A DNA stretch of 64,000 bases from Zonotrichia leucophrys gambelii (Eukaryota > Chordata > Aves > Passeriformes > Passerellidae), in contig NW_026992301.1 of NCBI RefSeq assembly GCF_028769735.1, positions 97,001 to 161,000 of the forward strand. Reading direction: 5' to 3'. The position numbers and the translations under genes were made by a program. A model generated the notes under the pieces. The model did no database searches. It was not told the DNA's origin and saw nothing but the letters and a program-made list of their open reading frames with translations. Positions 27,001 through 64,000 of the stretch are shown here, piece after piece (the stretch's first letter is position 1; each line of letters begins with the position of its first letter).

Positions 27001-27170
27001 AAATAAAATAAAACAACCTAGAACGGAACTTTTTAGAACAAACTTTTAAAACCCGAATTAACAGACAAAAAGAGGGGGAAAAAAACTTATTTAAACAACG
27101 GAAAATAATGAAATAAAAATTTAAAAAATTTAAAAATAAAATGTTCCAGCCCTACCTGGGTCTCGGCCAT
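21000..27170 (-). CDS. C2H2 zinc-finger protein, ten fingers
   Basis: Four minus-strand coding exons: 27156-27170 (MAETQ), 26205-26265, 24488-24610 and 21000-22597. They join in frame to 598 residues with GT-AG borders. Exon 2 encodes [20 protein letters not shown]; exon 3 carries an 11-Glu run. Exon 4 opens with a Pro/Ser-rich stretch, then seven C2H2 fingers (the second degenerate, with Cys in place of the last His). A ~190-residue linker of [17 protein letters not shown] repeats follows, then three more fingers starting [16 protein letters not shown] and CSGCPKSF, most with TGERP/TGEKP linkers. It is probably a DNA-binding nuclear regulator. No KRAB, SCAN or BTB domain is visible. Zinc-finger genes near RACK1 and butyrophilin genes are described in the chicken MHC-B (Bzfp genes, recalled); orthology not established. 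Exon 1 assignment rests on one codon string plus promoter position. Confidence 0.85.
21295..21800 (-). repeat. coding minisatellite in the zinc-finger linker
   Basis: Units of GGGACCCCCGAGGGGCTGGGGCC and related ~40-57 base units, on the coding strand repeating [14 protein letters not shown] and [14 protein letters not shown]. All lengths keep the frame open between fingers seven and eight. Confidence 0.88.
22610..23640 (-). repeat. 1-kb purine tract in the zinc-finger intron 3
   Basis: GGGGAAATGGGGGAAATGGG-type sequence with almost no pyrimidine except T of ATG, strand-asymmetric for about 1000 bases. The M/G/N/E/K-rich and P/F/S/H-rich open frames on both strands are artefacts. Confidence 0.95.
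23700..24490 (-). repeat. minisatellite CCCAGTTTGATCCCAGTCCATCC with exon 3 donor copies
   Basis: About forty 10-20 base units of TCCCAGT. Embedded copies of the end of zinc-finger exon 3 with its donor (minus-strand GTCCTCAGGTGAGAACTGG or close) occur near 24055-24075, 24330-24350 and 24405-24415; the true one is at 24480-24500. Confidence 0.9.
24640..26200 (-). repeat. ~21-24 base minisatellite in zinc-finger intron 2
   Basis: About seventy units of GGGGCTGATTTCGGGGGGATTT on the plus strand, with a CTTTTTTAAGAGGATTT variant recurring. Near 25925-25935 a copy of the exon 2 donor (GGTACCTTCGG) is embedded. Both strands give long repetitive open frames (for example 25027-26481). Confidence 0.95.
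26300..27130 (-). repeat. AT-rich AAATAAAAT low-complexity intron 1
   Basis: A-rich sequence of AAATAAA, GAAATGAAAT and AAAATAAAAT units between zinc-finger exons 1 and 2. It stands out in composition from the GC-rich flanks. No gene was seen. Confidence 0.88.
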
Positions 27171-27260
27171 GCGAATTGGGGGGGGGGGGCGGATTTTGGG
27201 GGTCCCGGGGGGCTCCGGGAGCGGCTCCGGCAGCGGCGGCACCGGAGAGGGGAGGGAGGG

Positions 27261-27291
27261 GGTCCGTGACGTCACCGTGACGTCACGGACC
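27261..27291 (-). promoter_or_regulatory. near-palindrome with two full CRE sites upstream of the zinc-finger ATG
   Basis: Two perfect TGACGTCA octamers at 27267-27274 and 27278-27285, spaced 11 bases (one helical turn), lie inside a 31-base inverted repeat broken only at its centre. They sit about 90-100 bases upstream of the start codon in CpG-rich DNA. CREB/ATF dimers are known to bind this octamer. Confidence 0.8.
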
Positions 27292-27404
27292 CGCCGGGAC
27301 CCCCCCCCGGGGGAGGGGGGGGGTCCTGGAGGGAAAATCGTGGGAATATCGTGGGAATATCGTGGGAATATCGTGGGGTATCGTGGGGTGTCGTGGGATG
27401 TCGT

Positions 27405-27885
27405 GGGTTAAAAAGGAGGGAATCGGGTTAAAACCGGGGAATTTGGGTTAAAAGAGGGGGAAATTGGGTTAAAAGGGGGAGTTTGGGTAAAAACCGGGGA
27501 ATTTGGAGTTAAAGAGGGGGAAATTTGGGTAAAAGTGAGAATTGGGGTAAAATCCGGGGAATTTGGGGTCAAAACCGGGGAATTGGGGTTATAAAGGGGG
27601 AATTGGGTTAAAACCGAGGAATTTGGGGTTAAAGAGGGGGAATTGGGGTTAAAAAGAGAAATTTGGGGTAAAGAGTGGGAATCTGGGTAAAAACCGGAGA
27701 ATTTGAGGTTAAAAAAGGGGAAATTGGGTTCAAAATACGGAAATTTGGAATAAAATCGGGTAAATTAGGGTTAAAAATGGGGAACTGGGTTAAAGAGGAG
27801 GAATTTGGTTTAAAAAGGGGGAACTGGGGTTAAAACCGGGGAAATTGGGGTTAAAAAGGGGAAATTCGGGTTAAACCCGGGGAAT
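27405..27885. repeat. ~20-base minisatellite GGGGAATTTGGGTTAAAA
   Basis: About 23 diverged units of GGGTTAAAACCGGGGAATTT and close variants upstream of the zinc-finger promoter. Confidence 0.93.
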
Positions 27886-27903
27886 GCAGGCGCCGCGGGG
27901 CTG

Positions 27904-27980
27904 TCGCGATCAACCATCAACGGCAATGGACCATCGTCAGTCGCGATAAGGCAACAATCGCGATAAGCCCTCGGTCGCGA
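27904..27980. promoter_or_regulatory. cluster of four TCGCGAT motifs
   Basis: TCGCGAT at 27904-27910, 27941-27947, 27958-27964 and 27974-27980, mixed with GGACCATC and CAACCATC. They are followed by GC-box-like GCGGGGGCGGGGCC near 28013. A possible orphan promoter; no exon was identified next to it. Confidence 0.4.
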
Positions 27981-28029
27981 TGGACCATCAGCCGCTCCCG
28001 ATGGGCCATCGAGCGGGGGCGGGGCCGCC

Positions 28030-28700
28030 CCGGGAAAAATTCCCTTTTTCTCCCCTTTTTTCCCTTTTTTCCCGTTTTTTCCCTTTTTTCCCTTTTTTCC
28101 CCTTTTTTCCCTTTTTTCCCCTTTTTTCCCTTTTTCATGGAAAAATTTCCGTCCGAGCCCAGCAAAAACCCCAAATCCGGAGATTTGTCCCCATTTCCCC
28201 CCAATTTCCCCGTTCGTGTGGGAGATAAAAAGGAAATTTTTAATTTTTTACTGATTCCCTCGAGTTTGGGTCCGTCCCGCTGGGAAAAGGGGGAGAAAAT
28301 CCCCAAAATCCCGAAAATCCTCGAGATTTTAAAATTTTATTCAACTTTTTCCAGCTCGTTTTTGATTTTGTTTCCTGTACAACTTCCATTTAATTTTAAT
28401 TATTTCTTACCTGATTATTATTTAATTATTACTGATTTTCTCATTTTTTATTGATATTTTTTTATTTTGACTTTTCCCAGCTCAGTTTTTAATTCCCTTC
28501 CCCGCGCAATTCGATTTAATTTTTAATTTCTTCTATTAAATTTTCTGATTAAATAGAGAATAATTAAATAGAGAATAATTAAATAGATTTAAATAGATAA
28601 ATAGAATCATTAAATAGATAAGTACATTAATTAAATAGATAAATACGTTAATTAAACAGAATTCCGGTTCAGTTTTAACTCTTTCCACCCCGGACCCCTC
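28030..28700. other. unassigned intergenic stretch
   Basis: Pyrimidine-rich CCCTTTTTTCCC runs to 28135, then AT-rich sequence with TTAAATAGA repeats near 28545-28650. No exon, RNA gene or transposon was recognised. Confidence 0.6.
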
Positions 28701-28767
28701 GGCCGTCGCCCACCCCAAAAAGCCCCAAAATCGCACAAAAACCGGAGGCTGCTCAAAGAGGGGGGGG

Positions 28768-28773
28768 TTTATT
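28768..28773 (-). terminator. poly(A) signal of the microprotein gene
   Basis: Minus-strand AATAAA within GGCTGAATAAACCC, 80 bases after the candidate stop codon. The interval holds TGGGTCATTT repeats. Confidence 0.7.
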
Positions 28774-28852
28774 CAGCCGGGGGTGGATTTTGGGTCATTT
28801 TGGGTCATTTTTGGGTCATTTTGGGTCATTTTTGGGGCATTTCGGGTCATTC

Positions 28853-29598
28853 TCAGTCCTCCTTGCCCGGCACCACCGCCGTCCTCTCACCCGCGGGGGG
28901 GGGATGGGTCCCTGTGGGGGAGGGGGGAAGGGGGGGTTAAACGGTGACCTTTGACCTCAGACCCCCCCCCAGTGTCCCCAAGGCCCCCCCGGGGGTCCCA
29001 ATTGTGCCCCGCCCCCCCCTTCCCGGACCCCTCCCGTGTCATTGTCACCTCCATGTCCCCCCCTTGTCATTGTCGCCTCCCGTGTCCCCCCACCCCGTGT
29101 CATTGTCACCTCCCGTGTCCCCCCACCCCGTGTCATTGTCCCCTCCCTGGGTGTCACCCCCGCCCCAAAATTGTCCCCACCGTGTTCCCTCCCCCCCCTC
29201 CCCCGTGTCATTGTCCCCTCCCCGTGTCCCGATTTGTGTCCCCCTCCCCGTGTTCCCCCATCCGTGTCATTGTCCCCTCCCGTGTCATTGTCACTGTCCC
29301 CCCCCGGTGTCACTGTGCCCCCCTCACCTCCATGTCCGTGTCCCCCCAGGACCCTTCCCCATCATTGTCCCTTGTCCGTGTCACCCCCTCCCCTGTCACT
29401 GTCCCCTCCCTGTGTCCCCCCCGTGTCCCCTCACCTCCGTGTCCGTGTCCCCCCAGTGTCATTGTCACTGTCCCCCCCGTGTCCCCTCCCCTGTCCCCGT
29501 CCCCCCTCACCTCCGTGTCCGTGTCCCCCCAGGAGTCCCTTGAGGACCCCCCAGCCCCAGCGCAGGAGGTTCAGCAGGCACTGCAGTCCGGCACACAT
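28853..29598 (-). CDS. candidate 48-residue microprotein
   Basis: Two minus-strand coding exons join in frame: 29511-29600 (ATG at 29596-29598) and 28853-28911. Acceptors TGTCCCCAG and CCCCCACAG and donor GAG|GTGAGG are good. The first part encodes MCAGLQCLLNLLRWGWGVLK, a hydrophobic/amphipathic segment with Trp and Cys; the end is GERTAVVPGKED then TGA. A likely noncoding first exon ends at a CCG|GTGAGT donor (31299), just downstream of a TTTAAG element at 31342-31347. An AATAAA lies 80 bases after the stop. I do not recognise the family. It could be a small membrane-associated protein or a noncoding transcript. The intron between exons 1 and 2 is almost pure CTGTCCCC minisatellite. Confidence 0.45.
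28945..28957 (-). promoter_or_regulatory. perfect DR1 nuclear-receptor element
   Basis: TGACCTTTGACCT on the plus strand is AGGTCAAAGGTCA on the minus strand: two AGGTCA half-sites with one spacer, the consensus for HNF4, COUP-TF or PPAR/RXR. It lies 34 bases upstream of the last microprotein exon. Confidence 0.55.
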
Positions 29599-29915
29599 CC
29601 CTGGGGACAATGAGGGGACATTTGGGGACATCGGGGGACATCAGGGGACACACAGAACCCACCCTGTCCCATCCCTGTCCCATCCCTGTCCCCGTGTCCC
29701 TGTCACACCCCTGTCCCTGTCCCCAGCGCCCGGTTCATCAGGCACCGCAGTCCTGCACACATCTCTGGGGACAATGAGGGGACATCAGGGGACACACAGA
29801 ACCACCCTGCCCCATCCCTGTGCCATCCCTGTCCCCGTGTCCCTGTCACATCCCTGTCCCTGTCCCCAGCCCCAGGTTCAGCAGGCACCGCAGTCCTGCA
29901 CACATCTCTGGGGAC
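29596..29915 (-). repeat. exon-edge array: start-codon exon of the microprotein gene
   Basis: The acceptor, ATG and first ~35 bases of the coding exon (MCAGL-C-L) recur near 29731-29775 and 29866-29911, period about 135 bases. Copies diverge after the first dozen codons. Confidence 0.85.
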
Positions 29916-29919
29916 ATTT

Positions 29920-31350
<1,431 letters not shown>

Positions 31351-31354
31351 CGCG

Positions 31355-31640
31355 GGAGGGGACAGGGAGGGGACACGGGGACAGGGACAGGTGACAGGGA
31401 GGGGACAGGGACAGGTGACAGATCGGTGACAGGGAGGGGACACGGACAGGTGACAGATCGGTGACGGGGGCAGGTGACAGGGGAGGGGACAGGGACAGGT
31501 CACAGGCTGGTGACAGGTTGGTGCGGGGGCAGGTGACACAGGTGACAGGGGAGGTGACACGGGTGACACGGGTGGCAGGGCGGGTGGCCGGGGAGGTGAC
31601 AGGTCGGTGACACAGCCGGTGCCATCACCGGTTCTCCCGG
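31355..31640. repeat. GGGACAGGTGACA minisatellite
   Basis: About twenty GGACAGGTGACAG-like units between the microprotein promoter and the GGGGACATT array. Confidence 0.9.
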
Positions 31641-31674
31641 TCCCCACCCGGCCCCGCGTGGGAGGGGGTGGGAC

Positions 31675-32375
31675 ACGGGGACAAGGGGACACGTGGGGGA
31701 CACTGGGGACAGGGGGGACATTGGGGGGACATTGGGGACATTGGGGACATTGGGACATGTGGGGGACATGGGGACAAGGGACACGTGGGGGACATTGGGG
31801 ACAGGGGGGGACATTGGGGACATGTGGGGGACACGGGGACAAGGGACACGTGGGGGACATTGGGGACATTGGGGGGACACGTGGACATTGGGGGGGACAT
31901 GGGGATGTTCGGGACATTGGGGACATGGAGGGGACATTGGGGACATGGGGACAGGAGGATATTTGGGATATTGGGGACATGGGGACAGGAGGGGGACATT
32001 GGGGGGACAGTGAGGGGAGACACGGGGGTGGCCTGGAAGGGGACACAGAGACAGGGGACACTTGGGGGGACATTGGGGACATGGAGGGACATTGGGGACA
32101 TGGGGATGGGGGTGACATTGGGGGGATATGAGGGGCATATGGGGACATGGGGGGGACATGGGGGGGACATTGGGGACATTGGGACAAGGAGGGGACATCG
32201 GGGACATGGAAATATTTGGGACATTGGGGACATGAGGGGGACATGGGGACATTGGGGGGTGACACTGGGGACATGGGGGGACAGGGGGACAAAGGGGGTG
32301 GCCTGGGAGGGGACACGGGGACATGGGGACAGGGGGACATGAGGGGACATTGGGGACATTGGGACAGTGGCTGGG
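31675..32375. repeat. GGGGACATTGGGGACATG minisatellite
   Basis: About sixty 9-11 base units of GGGGACATTG with higher-order repeats (ACACGTGGGGGACATTGGGG). Open frames on both strands are repeat products. Confidence 0.95.
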
Positions 32376-32489
32376 AGGGCCCGGGGGTCCCCGGAGGTCT
32401 CAGGGGGTCCCTGGGGTCACTGTGGGGTCACTGGGGGGTCACAGAGGTCACCAAAGTGTCACGGGGGGGGGGTCCCTGCTGTCCCTAAC

Positions 32490-32763
32490 CCGTGACCTTT
32501 GACCCGGCGCGGGGGCGGCTGATTCATTTCCCGCCACCCCCGCGGGTGGGCGGGGCCCGGCTGAGGGGATGTGGGCGTGGTTTCCGCTGAGTGGGCGGGG
32601 CTCTATGTGGGGCAGGGGGCGTGGCCGGCGGCGGCAGCGGCGGGCGCGGCCTGTGGCGGAAGGGGGCGGGTCCATCGCGTATCACGAGCGGTGATTGGGC
32701 AGCGGGCGGGGCGTGGCCGGCGGCGGAAAGGGGCGGGGCCTGCGTGGCGCGCTCGGGGCCGCG
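32490..32763 (+). promoter_or_regulatory. LSM2 CpG-island promoter
   Basis: Directly upstream of the LSM2 ATG: several GC boxes (GGGCGGGG), recurrent GGCGTGGCCGGCGGC, and an inverted CCAAT box (GATTGG, 32692-32697). A near-DR1 TGACCTTTGACCC lies at 32493-32505. No TATA box is seen. It may also serve the minus strand. Confidence 0.8.
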
Positions 32764-34725
32764 ATGGTGAGCGGGGCCCGGGGGGGGGGATGGGGGGGAT
32801 TTGGGGGGGATTTTGGGACCCCGCGGGACCCCCGACCCCCCCCAGGACCCTCTGAACCCCCCCTGAGACCCCACGAGCCCCCCCGACCCCCCAAACCCCC
32901 CCTGTGACCCCCAAAATCTCCCCATAACCCCCCGTAACCCCCCCGTGCCCCCCCAGCTGTTCTACTCCTTCTTCAAGTCCCTGGTGGGCAAGGACGTGGT
33001 GGTGGAGCTCAAGAACGACCTCAGGTACGGACCGGGGGGGTCGGGACACCCCAAAAACACCCCGAAAACGCCCCAAAAAATATCCCAAAACAGCCCCAAA
33101 ACACCCCCAGAAAGCACCCAAAAAATACCCCAGAAACCCCCTGGAAACACTCCCAAAACACCCCAAAAAAACACCCCAAAACCACTCCAAAAACATCCCC
33201 AAAAGACACCCCAAAACCCACCCAAAAACTGCCCAGAAACTGGCCCCGGAAATACCCCAAAAACCCCAAAAAACCCCAAAAAAACTCCCTAAAACCCCCC
33301 CAAAAAACTGCCCGGGACCCCCAAACCTCCCCGGGACCCCCTTGGGACCCCCCAAATTATCATGGGACCCCCCAGGACCCCCCAAATCCCCCCCAAATCC
33401 ACTGAGACCACCCCCCAATTTCCCCCCTATCTCCCCCCAGCATCTGCGGCACGCTGCACTCGGTGGATCAGGTGAGTCGGGGGTCCTGGGGGGGTTTGGG
33501 GGTCCCTGGGGGTTTGGGGGTCCCTGGGGGGGTCTCTGGGGAATCCTGGGGGGGGGTCTCAGGGATTTTGGGAGGGGTCTCTGTGGTTTTTGGGGGGTCC
33601 TGGGGGGGTTTTGGGGGTCTCTTGGGGGGTTTTTGGGGGTTTTGGGGGTCTCTTGGGGGTTTTGGGGGGGTTTGGGGGGCTCTCTTGGGGTCTCAGTGTT
33701 TTTGGGGGGTGGACCCGGGGGTCTCAGAGCCCCCCCTGACCCCCCCCCCTGCCCCCCCCCAGTACCTGAACATCAAACTGACCGACATCAGCGTGACGGA
33801 CCCCGAGAAGTACCCGCACATGGTGGGGGGCTCTTTTGGGTCTGGGGTCTCTGGGGAGGGTCCTGGGGGGCTGGGGAGGGTCCTGGGGGGGATTTGGGGA
33901 GGTTTGGGTGGTCCTGGGGGGGTTTTGGGGGTGATCTCGGTGGTCTCGGGTGTCTCAGTTTTTGTGGGGTTGTTTTGGGGAGGGGTCTCAGTGATTTTGG
34001 GGGGGATCTCTCTGGTTTTGGTGTATCTCAGTGATTTGGGGAGGGGTCTCAGATATCTCAGTGATTTGGGGAGGGGTCTCAGAGGTATCTCATTAATTTG
34101 GGGAGGGGTCTCAGATAGGAACTGCTTCATCCGTGGCTCCCTGGTTTTGGGGTTTCTCTCTGTGATTTTTGGGATATCTCTCTGTAATTTTGGGGGGATT
34201 TTGGGTAACTCTGTAATTTTGGGGGGGTTTTTGGGGGGGCTGTCAGTAATTTGGGGAGGGGTCTCACGGCCATTTCCCCCCCAGCTTTTGGTCAAGAACT
34301 GCTTCATCCGTGGTTCTGGGTTATCTCTGTTTTTTGGTGTATTTCAGTGGTTTTTGGTGGGGATTTTGGGGTTTTTCAGCGGTTTTTGGGGGTCTCATTA
34401 ATTTGGGGAGGGGTCTCCCCCCAGCTCTCGGTGAAGAACTGCTTCATCCGCGGCTCTGTTGTTTGCTGCGTGGTTTGGGGTTTCTCTCTCTGTATCTCAG
34501 TGGTTTTTGGGGGGTTTTTGGTGGGGATTTTGGGGTTTTTCAGTGGTTTTTGGGGGTCTCGGTAATTTGGGGAGGGGTCTCACTGCCATTTCCCCCCAGC
34601 TCTCGGTCAAGAACTGCTTCATCCGCGGCTCGGTGGTTCGCTACGTGCAGCTGCCCGCGGACGAGGTGGACACGCAGCTGCTGCAGGACGCGGCGCGCAA
34701 GGAGGCGCTGCAGCAGAAGCAGTGA
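32764..34725 (+). CDS. LSM2: LSM2, U6 snRNA-associated Sm-like protein
   Basis: Subunit of the Lsm2-8 ring that binds the U6 snRNA 3' end in the nucleus, and of the Lsm1-7 ring in cytoplasmic mRNA decay. Five exons: 32764-32766 (only the ATG), 32957-33024, 33441-33471, 33763-33822 and 34600-34725. They total 288 bases, 95 residues plus TGA, the usual length. The protein reads LFYSFFKSLVGKDVVVELKN, then the Sm1 segment SICGTLHSVDQYLNIKL, DISVTDPEKYPHM, the Sm2 segment LSVKNCFIRGSVVRYVQLP, and ends KEALQQKQ. It is essentially identical to the mammalian protein. LSM2 adjoins VARS1 in the human MHC class III region, as here. The introns are G- or C-rich repeats. Confidence 0.98.
33040..33340 (+). 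repeat. CCCCAAAAACA low-complexity LSM2 intron 2
   Basis: ACCCCAAAAACACC units fill the intron. The open frames on both strands are compositional. Confidence 0.85.
33475..34105 (+). repeat. GGTCTCTGGGGGGTTTTGG minisatellites in LSM2 introns 3-4
   Basis: G/T-rich units (GGGGGTCTCTTGGGG, GGGAGGGGTCTCAG) on both sides of exon 4 (33763-33822). Confidence 0.85.
34105..34650 (+). repeat. exon-edge array: 5' part of LSM2 exon 5, four copies
   Basis: The start of exon 5 (KNCFIRGS) recurs before the true exon: 34118-34145 without a proper acceptor, and 34275-34320 and 34416-34475 with CCCCCAG acceptors. The true exon starts at 34600. The period is about 150 bases. Two decoys keep the frame to FIRGS and then drift. 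Confidence 0.92.
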
Positions 34726-34734
34726 CCCGAAATC

Positions 34735-35310
34735 GCGGGGATTCGCCCCAAAAGATCTGCAGAGACCCCCGCCCCAAAATCTGGGGTGATTTCCCCCAAA
34801 ATCTGGGGGGATTCACCCCAAAATAACGGGGGAATTCTCTCTAAAATCTGCAGAGATTCCTTCCCAAAATCTGGGGGGATTCGCCCCAAAATCTGGGGTG
34901 ATTTCCCCCAAAATCTGGGGGGATTCACCCCAATATCTGGGGGGATTCACCCCAAAATCTGGGGGGATTCACCCCAAAATCTGCAGAGATCCCTGCCCAA
35001 AATAACGGGGAAATTCACCCCAAAATCTGGGGGGGATTTACCCCAAAATCTGGGTGGATTCACCCCAAAATCTGGGGGAATCCCCTCCCCAAAATCTGCA
35101 GGGATTCCTGCCTAAAATCCGGGGTGATTTCCCCCAAAAACGGGGGGATTCACCCCAAAATAATGGGGGAGATTCACTCCAAAAATGGAAGGGAACCACC
35201 CCAAAAATGGGGGGATTGACCCCAAAATATCTGGGGGGGATTCACTCCTAAAACAGGGAGGATTTACCCCAAAATTGGGGGAGATTCACCCGAAAATGTG
35301 CAGGGACCCC
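34735..35310 (+). repeat. LSM2 3'UTR minisatellite, ~27-base units
   Basis: About twenty units of ATCTGGGGGGATTCACCCCAAA and a variant with ATCTGCAGAGATTCC between the stop and the poly(A) signal. Confidence 0.93.
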
Positions 35311-35352
35311 TCCCCAACCCCGGGGGTCTCCCCGGCCCCTTTCGCGACCCCC

Positions 35353-35358
35353 AATAAA
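35353..35358 (+). terminator. LSM2 poly(A) signal
   Basis: AATAAA within CCCCCAATAAACGCCGG, followed by a GT-rich stretch (CTGTGCGCGTC), as expected of a cleavage site. Confidence 0.85.
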
Positions 35359-35394
35359 CGCCGGGCCCCGCCCCCTCTGTGCGCGTCATTAATG

Positions 35395-35830
35395 GGGATT
35401 TTGGGGCAATTTACGGGGATTTTGGGTCATTTTGGGGTGGTTTCGGGAGTTTTGGGGTGGTTATGGGTGGTTTGGGTGGTTTCAGGGGTTTTGGGTGGTT
35501 TTGAGGTGTTTCGAGGGTGACTTGGGGTGGTTTTGGGGTGATTTGGGGGGTTTTAGGGTAATTTCGTGATTTTTGCCTAATTTTGGGTGGCTTCTGGGTG
35601 GTTTTGGGTGTTTTTGGGGTGATTTAGGGTGATTTTGTGGTGATTTGGAGGTTTTAGGGTAATTTTGGGGTGATTTTGGGTGCATTGGGAGTTTTTGGAG
35701 TGGCTGGGGACTTTTAGAGTGATTTTGGGGTTTTTTCGTTGGTTTTTGGGGTGTTTTTGAGGTGCTTTCGGGTGTTTTAGGGCTGATTTCGGGGTTTTTC
35801 TGTTATTTTTGGGGTGATTTCAGGGATTTT
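35395..35830. repeat. TTTTGGGGTGATTT minisatellite between LSM2 and VARS1
   Basis: About thirty G/T-rich units of 10-16 bases fill the gap before the VARS1 promoter. Confidence 0.9.
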
Positions 35831-35837
35831 CGGGTCT

Positions 35838-36050
35838 CTCCACGCCGCTCCCCCCCGTTGGCCTCTCGGAGTTTTCGCTCCTCCGCTCCGCTGGGGGGCG
35901 CCAAGCGCGGCGGGCGCGGCGCTCCCTTTGCGTCATCTCAGCGGCGCCGGAAGTCCGCCGCGCACCAGCCAATAGCAGCGCGGGGCGCCGCGCATGCGCA
36001 GCACACTCCGCCCCACGTGTCTCCTCCCGCCGCCGCCGTCGCTGCCGCAG
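35838..36050 (+). promoter_or_regulatory. VARS1 promoter and noncoding exon 1
   Basis: CpG island with TGCGTCATC (ATF-like, near 35929), an ETS site CCGGAAGT (35947-35954), a CCAAT box (35969-35973), an NRF1 site GCGCATGCGC (35990-35999) and an E-box CACGTG (36014-36019). The likely 5'UTR exon ends at GCTGCCGCAG|GTACCG (36050). This is a typical TATA-less housekeeping promoter. Confidence 0.8.
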
Positions 36051-36737
36051 GTACCGGGAAGGGGGGGGGAGGGGCTGGGGGGCCACGTGACGCCCGGGAC
36101 CCCCAAATTACCCCCCAAAAAATCCCGAAAAAACCCCAAAAAAATCCCCCTAAAATCGCCGTACTCGCAGCTCCCTGTACGGGCCCCCAGCGCTCCCTCC
36201 AGCCCCCCCCCACCAGCTGCGGCCCTTCAGGGACCCCCGGGACCCCCTCACTTTCCCCTCTCTTGCCATGTCAGCCCCCCACATTATTTCCGCCGTTTTT
36301 CTCCCCGTTTTTTTTTTTAATTTTCCCCCATTTTCCCCCGCGTCAATGTTGTAATTTTCCCTCGTTGATTTTTGAATTTTTCCCCCGTTAATTTTTTTAA
36401 TTTTTTCCCCCCTCAGCCATGCCGTGTCCCCGCGTCCTCCTCCACCCGCCGCCCCCCGTTAACCCCCCTTTAATTTGTAACTTTTTAAAATTTTATTTTT
36501 AAAAAAATTTAAAATTTTTTAGTTTTGTAATTTTTTTAATTTAAATATTTTAATATTCCCTCCCCCCAGCGATGCCGTCCCCGCCCGTGCTGCTGCTGCC
36601 GCCCCCCCCGTTATCCCCCATTTCCCTTCCATTTTCTCCCCCGTTTTCCCCCCAGTTTCCCCCGTTAATTTTAAAAATTTTTAATTATGTAATTTTGTAA
36701 CTTTTTAATTTTATTTTTTTAAATTAATTTCGCAGCG

Positions 36738-64000
<27,263 letters not shown>

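Overview
This is a nuclear window from a vertebrate, most likely a bird. Genes have GT-AG introns, CpG-rich housekeeping promoters and AATAAA poly(A) signals. The introns are short, very GC-rich and packed with minisatellites, as on avian microchromosomes. The gene set (RACK1, a butyrophilin/BG-like B30.2 gene built of 21-base heptad exons, a C2H2 zinc-finger gene, a tRNA, LSM2 and VARS1) points to the MHC-bearing microchromosome (chicken chromosome 16 equivalent). No bacterial, viral or intact transposon gene was recognised.

Layout: (1) RACK1 on the minus strand, 134-4834. Seven of its eight exons are present and the last 21 codons lie off the left edge; intron 2 holds a SNORD96-like snoRNA. 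(2) A 466-codon B30.2 gene on the plus strand, 6381-18515, rebuilt from 35 exons in one unbroken frame. It has no visible signal peptide, Ig domain or membrane segment. (3) tRNA-Leu(AAG), 19601-19682. (4) A 598-residue ten-finger C2H2 protein on the minus strand, 21000-27170, with two consensus CRE sites just upstream. (5) A candidate 48-residue microprotein gene on the minus strand, about 28768-31345. (6) LSM2, plus strand, 32764-34725, complete at 95 residues. (7) VARS1, plus strand, from its promoter near 35900 to beyond the right edge. About 960 codons are present, including the HIGH-type, editing and KMSKS regions; the rest is outside.

The unusual feature of the window is structural. Around most conventional exons of RACK1, VARS1, LSM2, the zinc-finger gene and the microprotein gene, the intron is a tandem array. 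Its unit is not purely intronic: it spans the splice junction and carries 15-70 bases of the neighbouring exon with the acceptor or donor. I count roughly 37 such exon-edge arrays with 2 to 20 copies each. Terminal exons show the same with the stop codon, and VARS1 with the start codon. Only one copy per array is a complete exon; the others are decoy half-exons. The heptad mini-exons of the B30.2 gene are free of them.

RACK1 (40S ribosome scaffold), VARS1 (tRNA charging), LSM2 (U6 snRNP and mRNA decay) and the tRNA are housekeeping RNA/translation genes. The B30.2 gene is an immune-type family member. The neighbours need not act in one pathway. Most long open frames here are translations of minisatellites and are not reported as genes.
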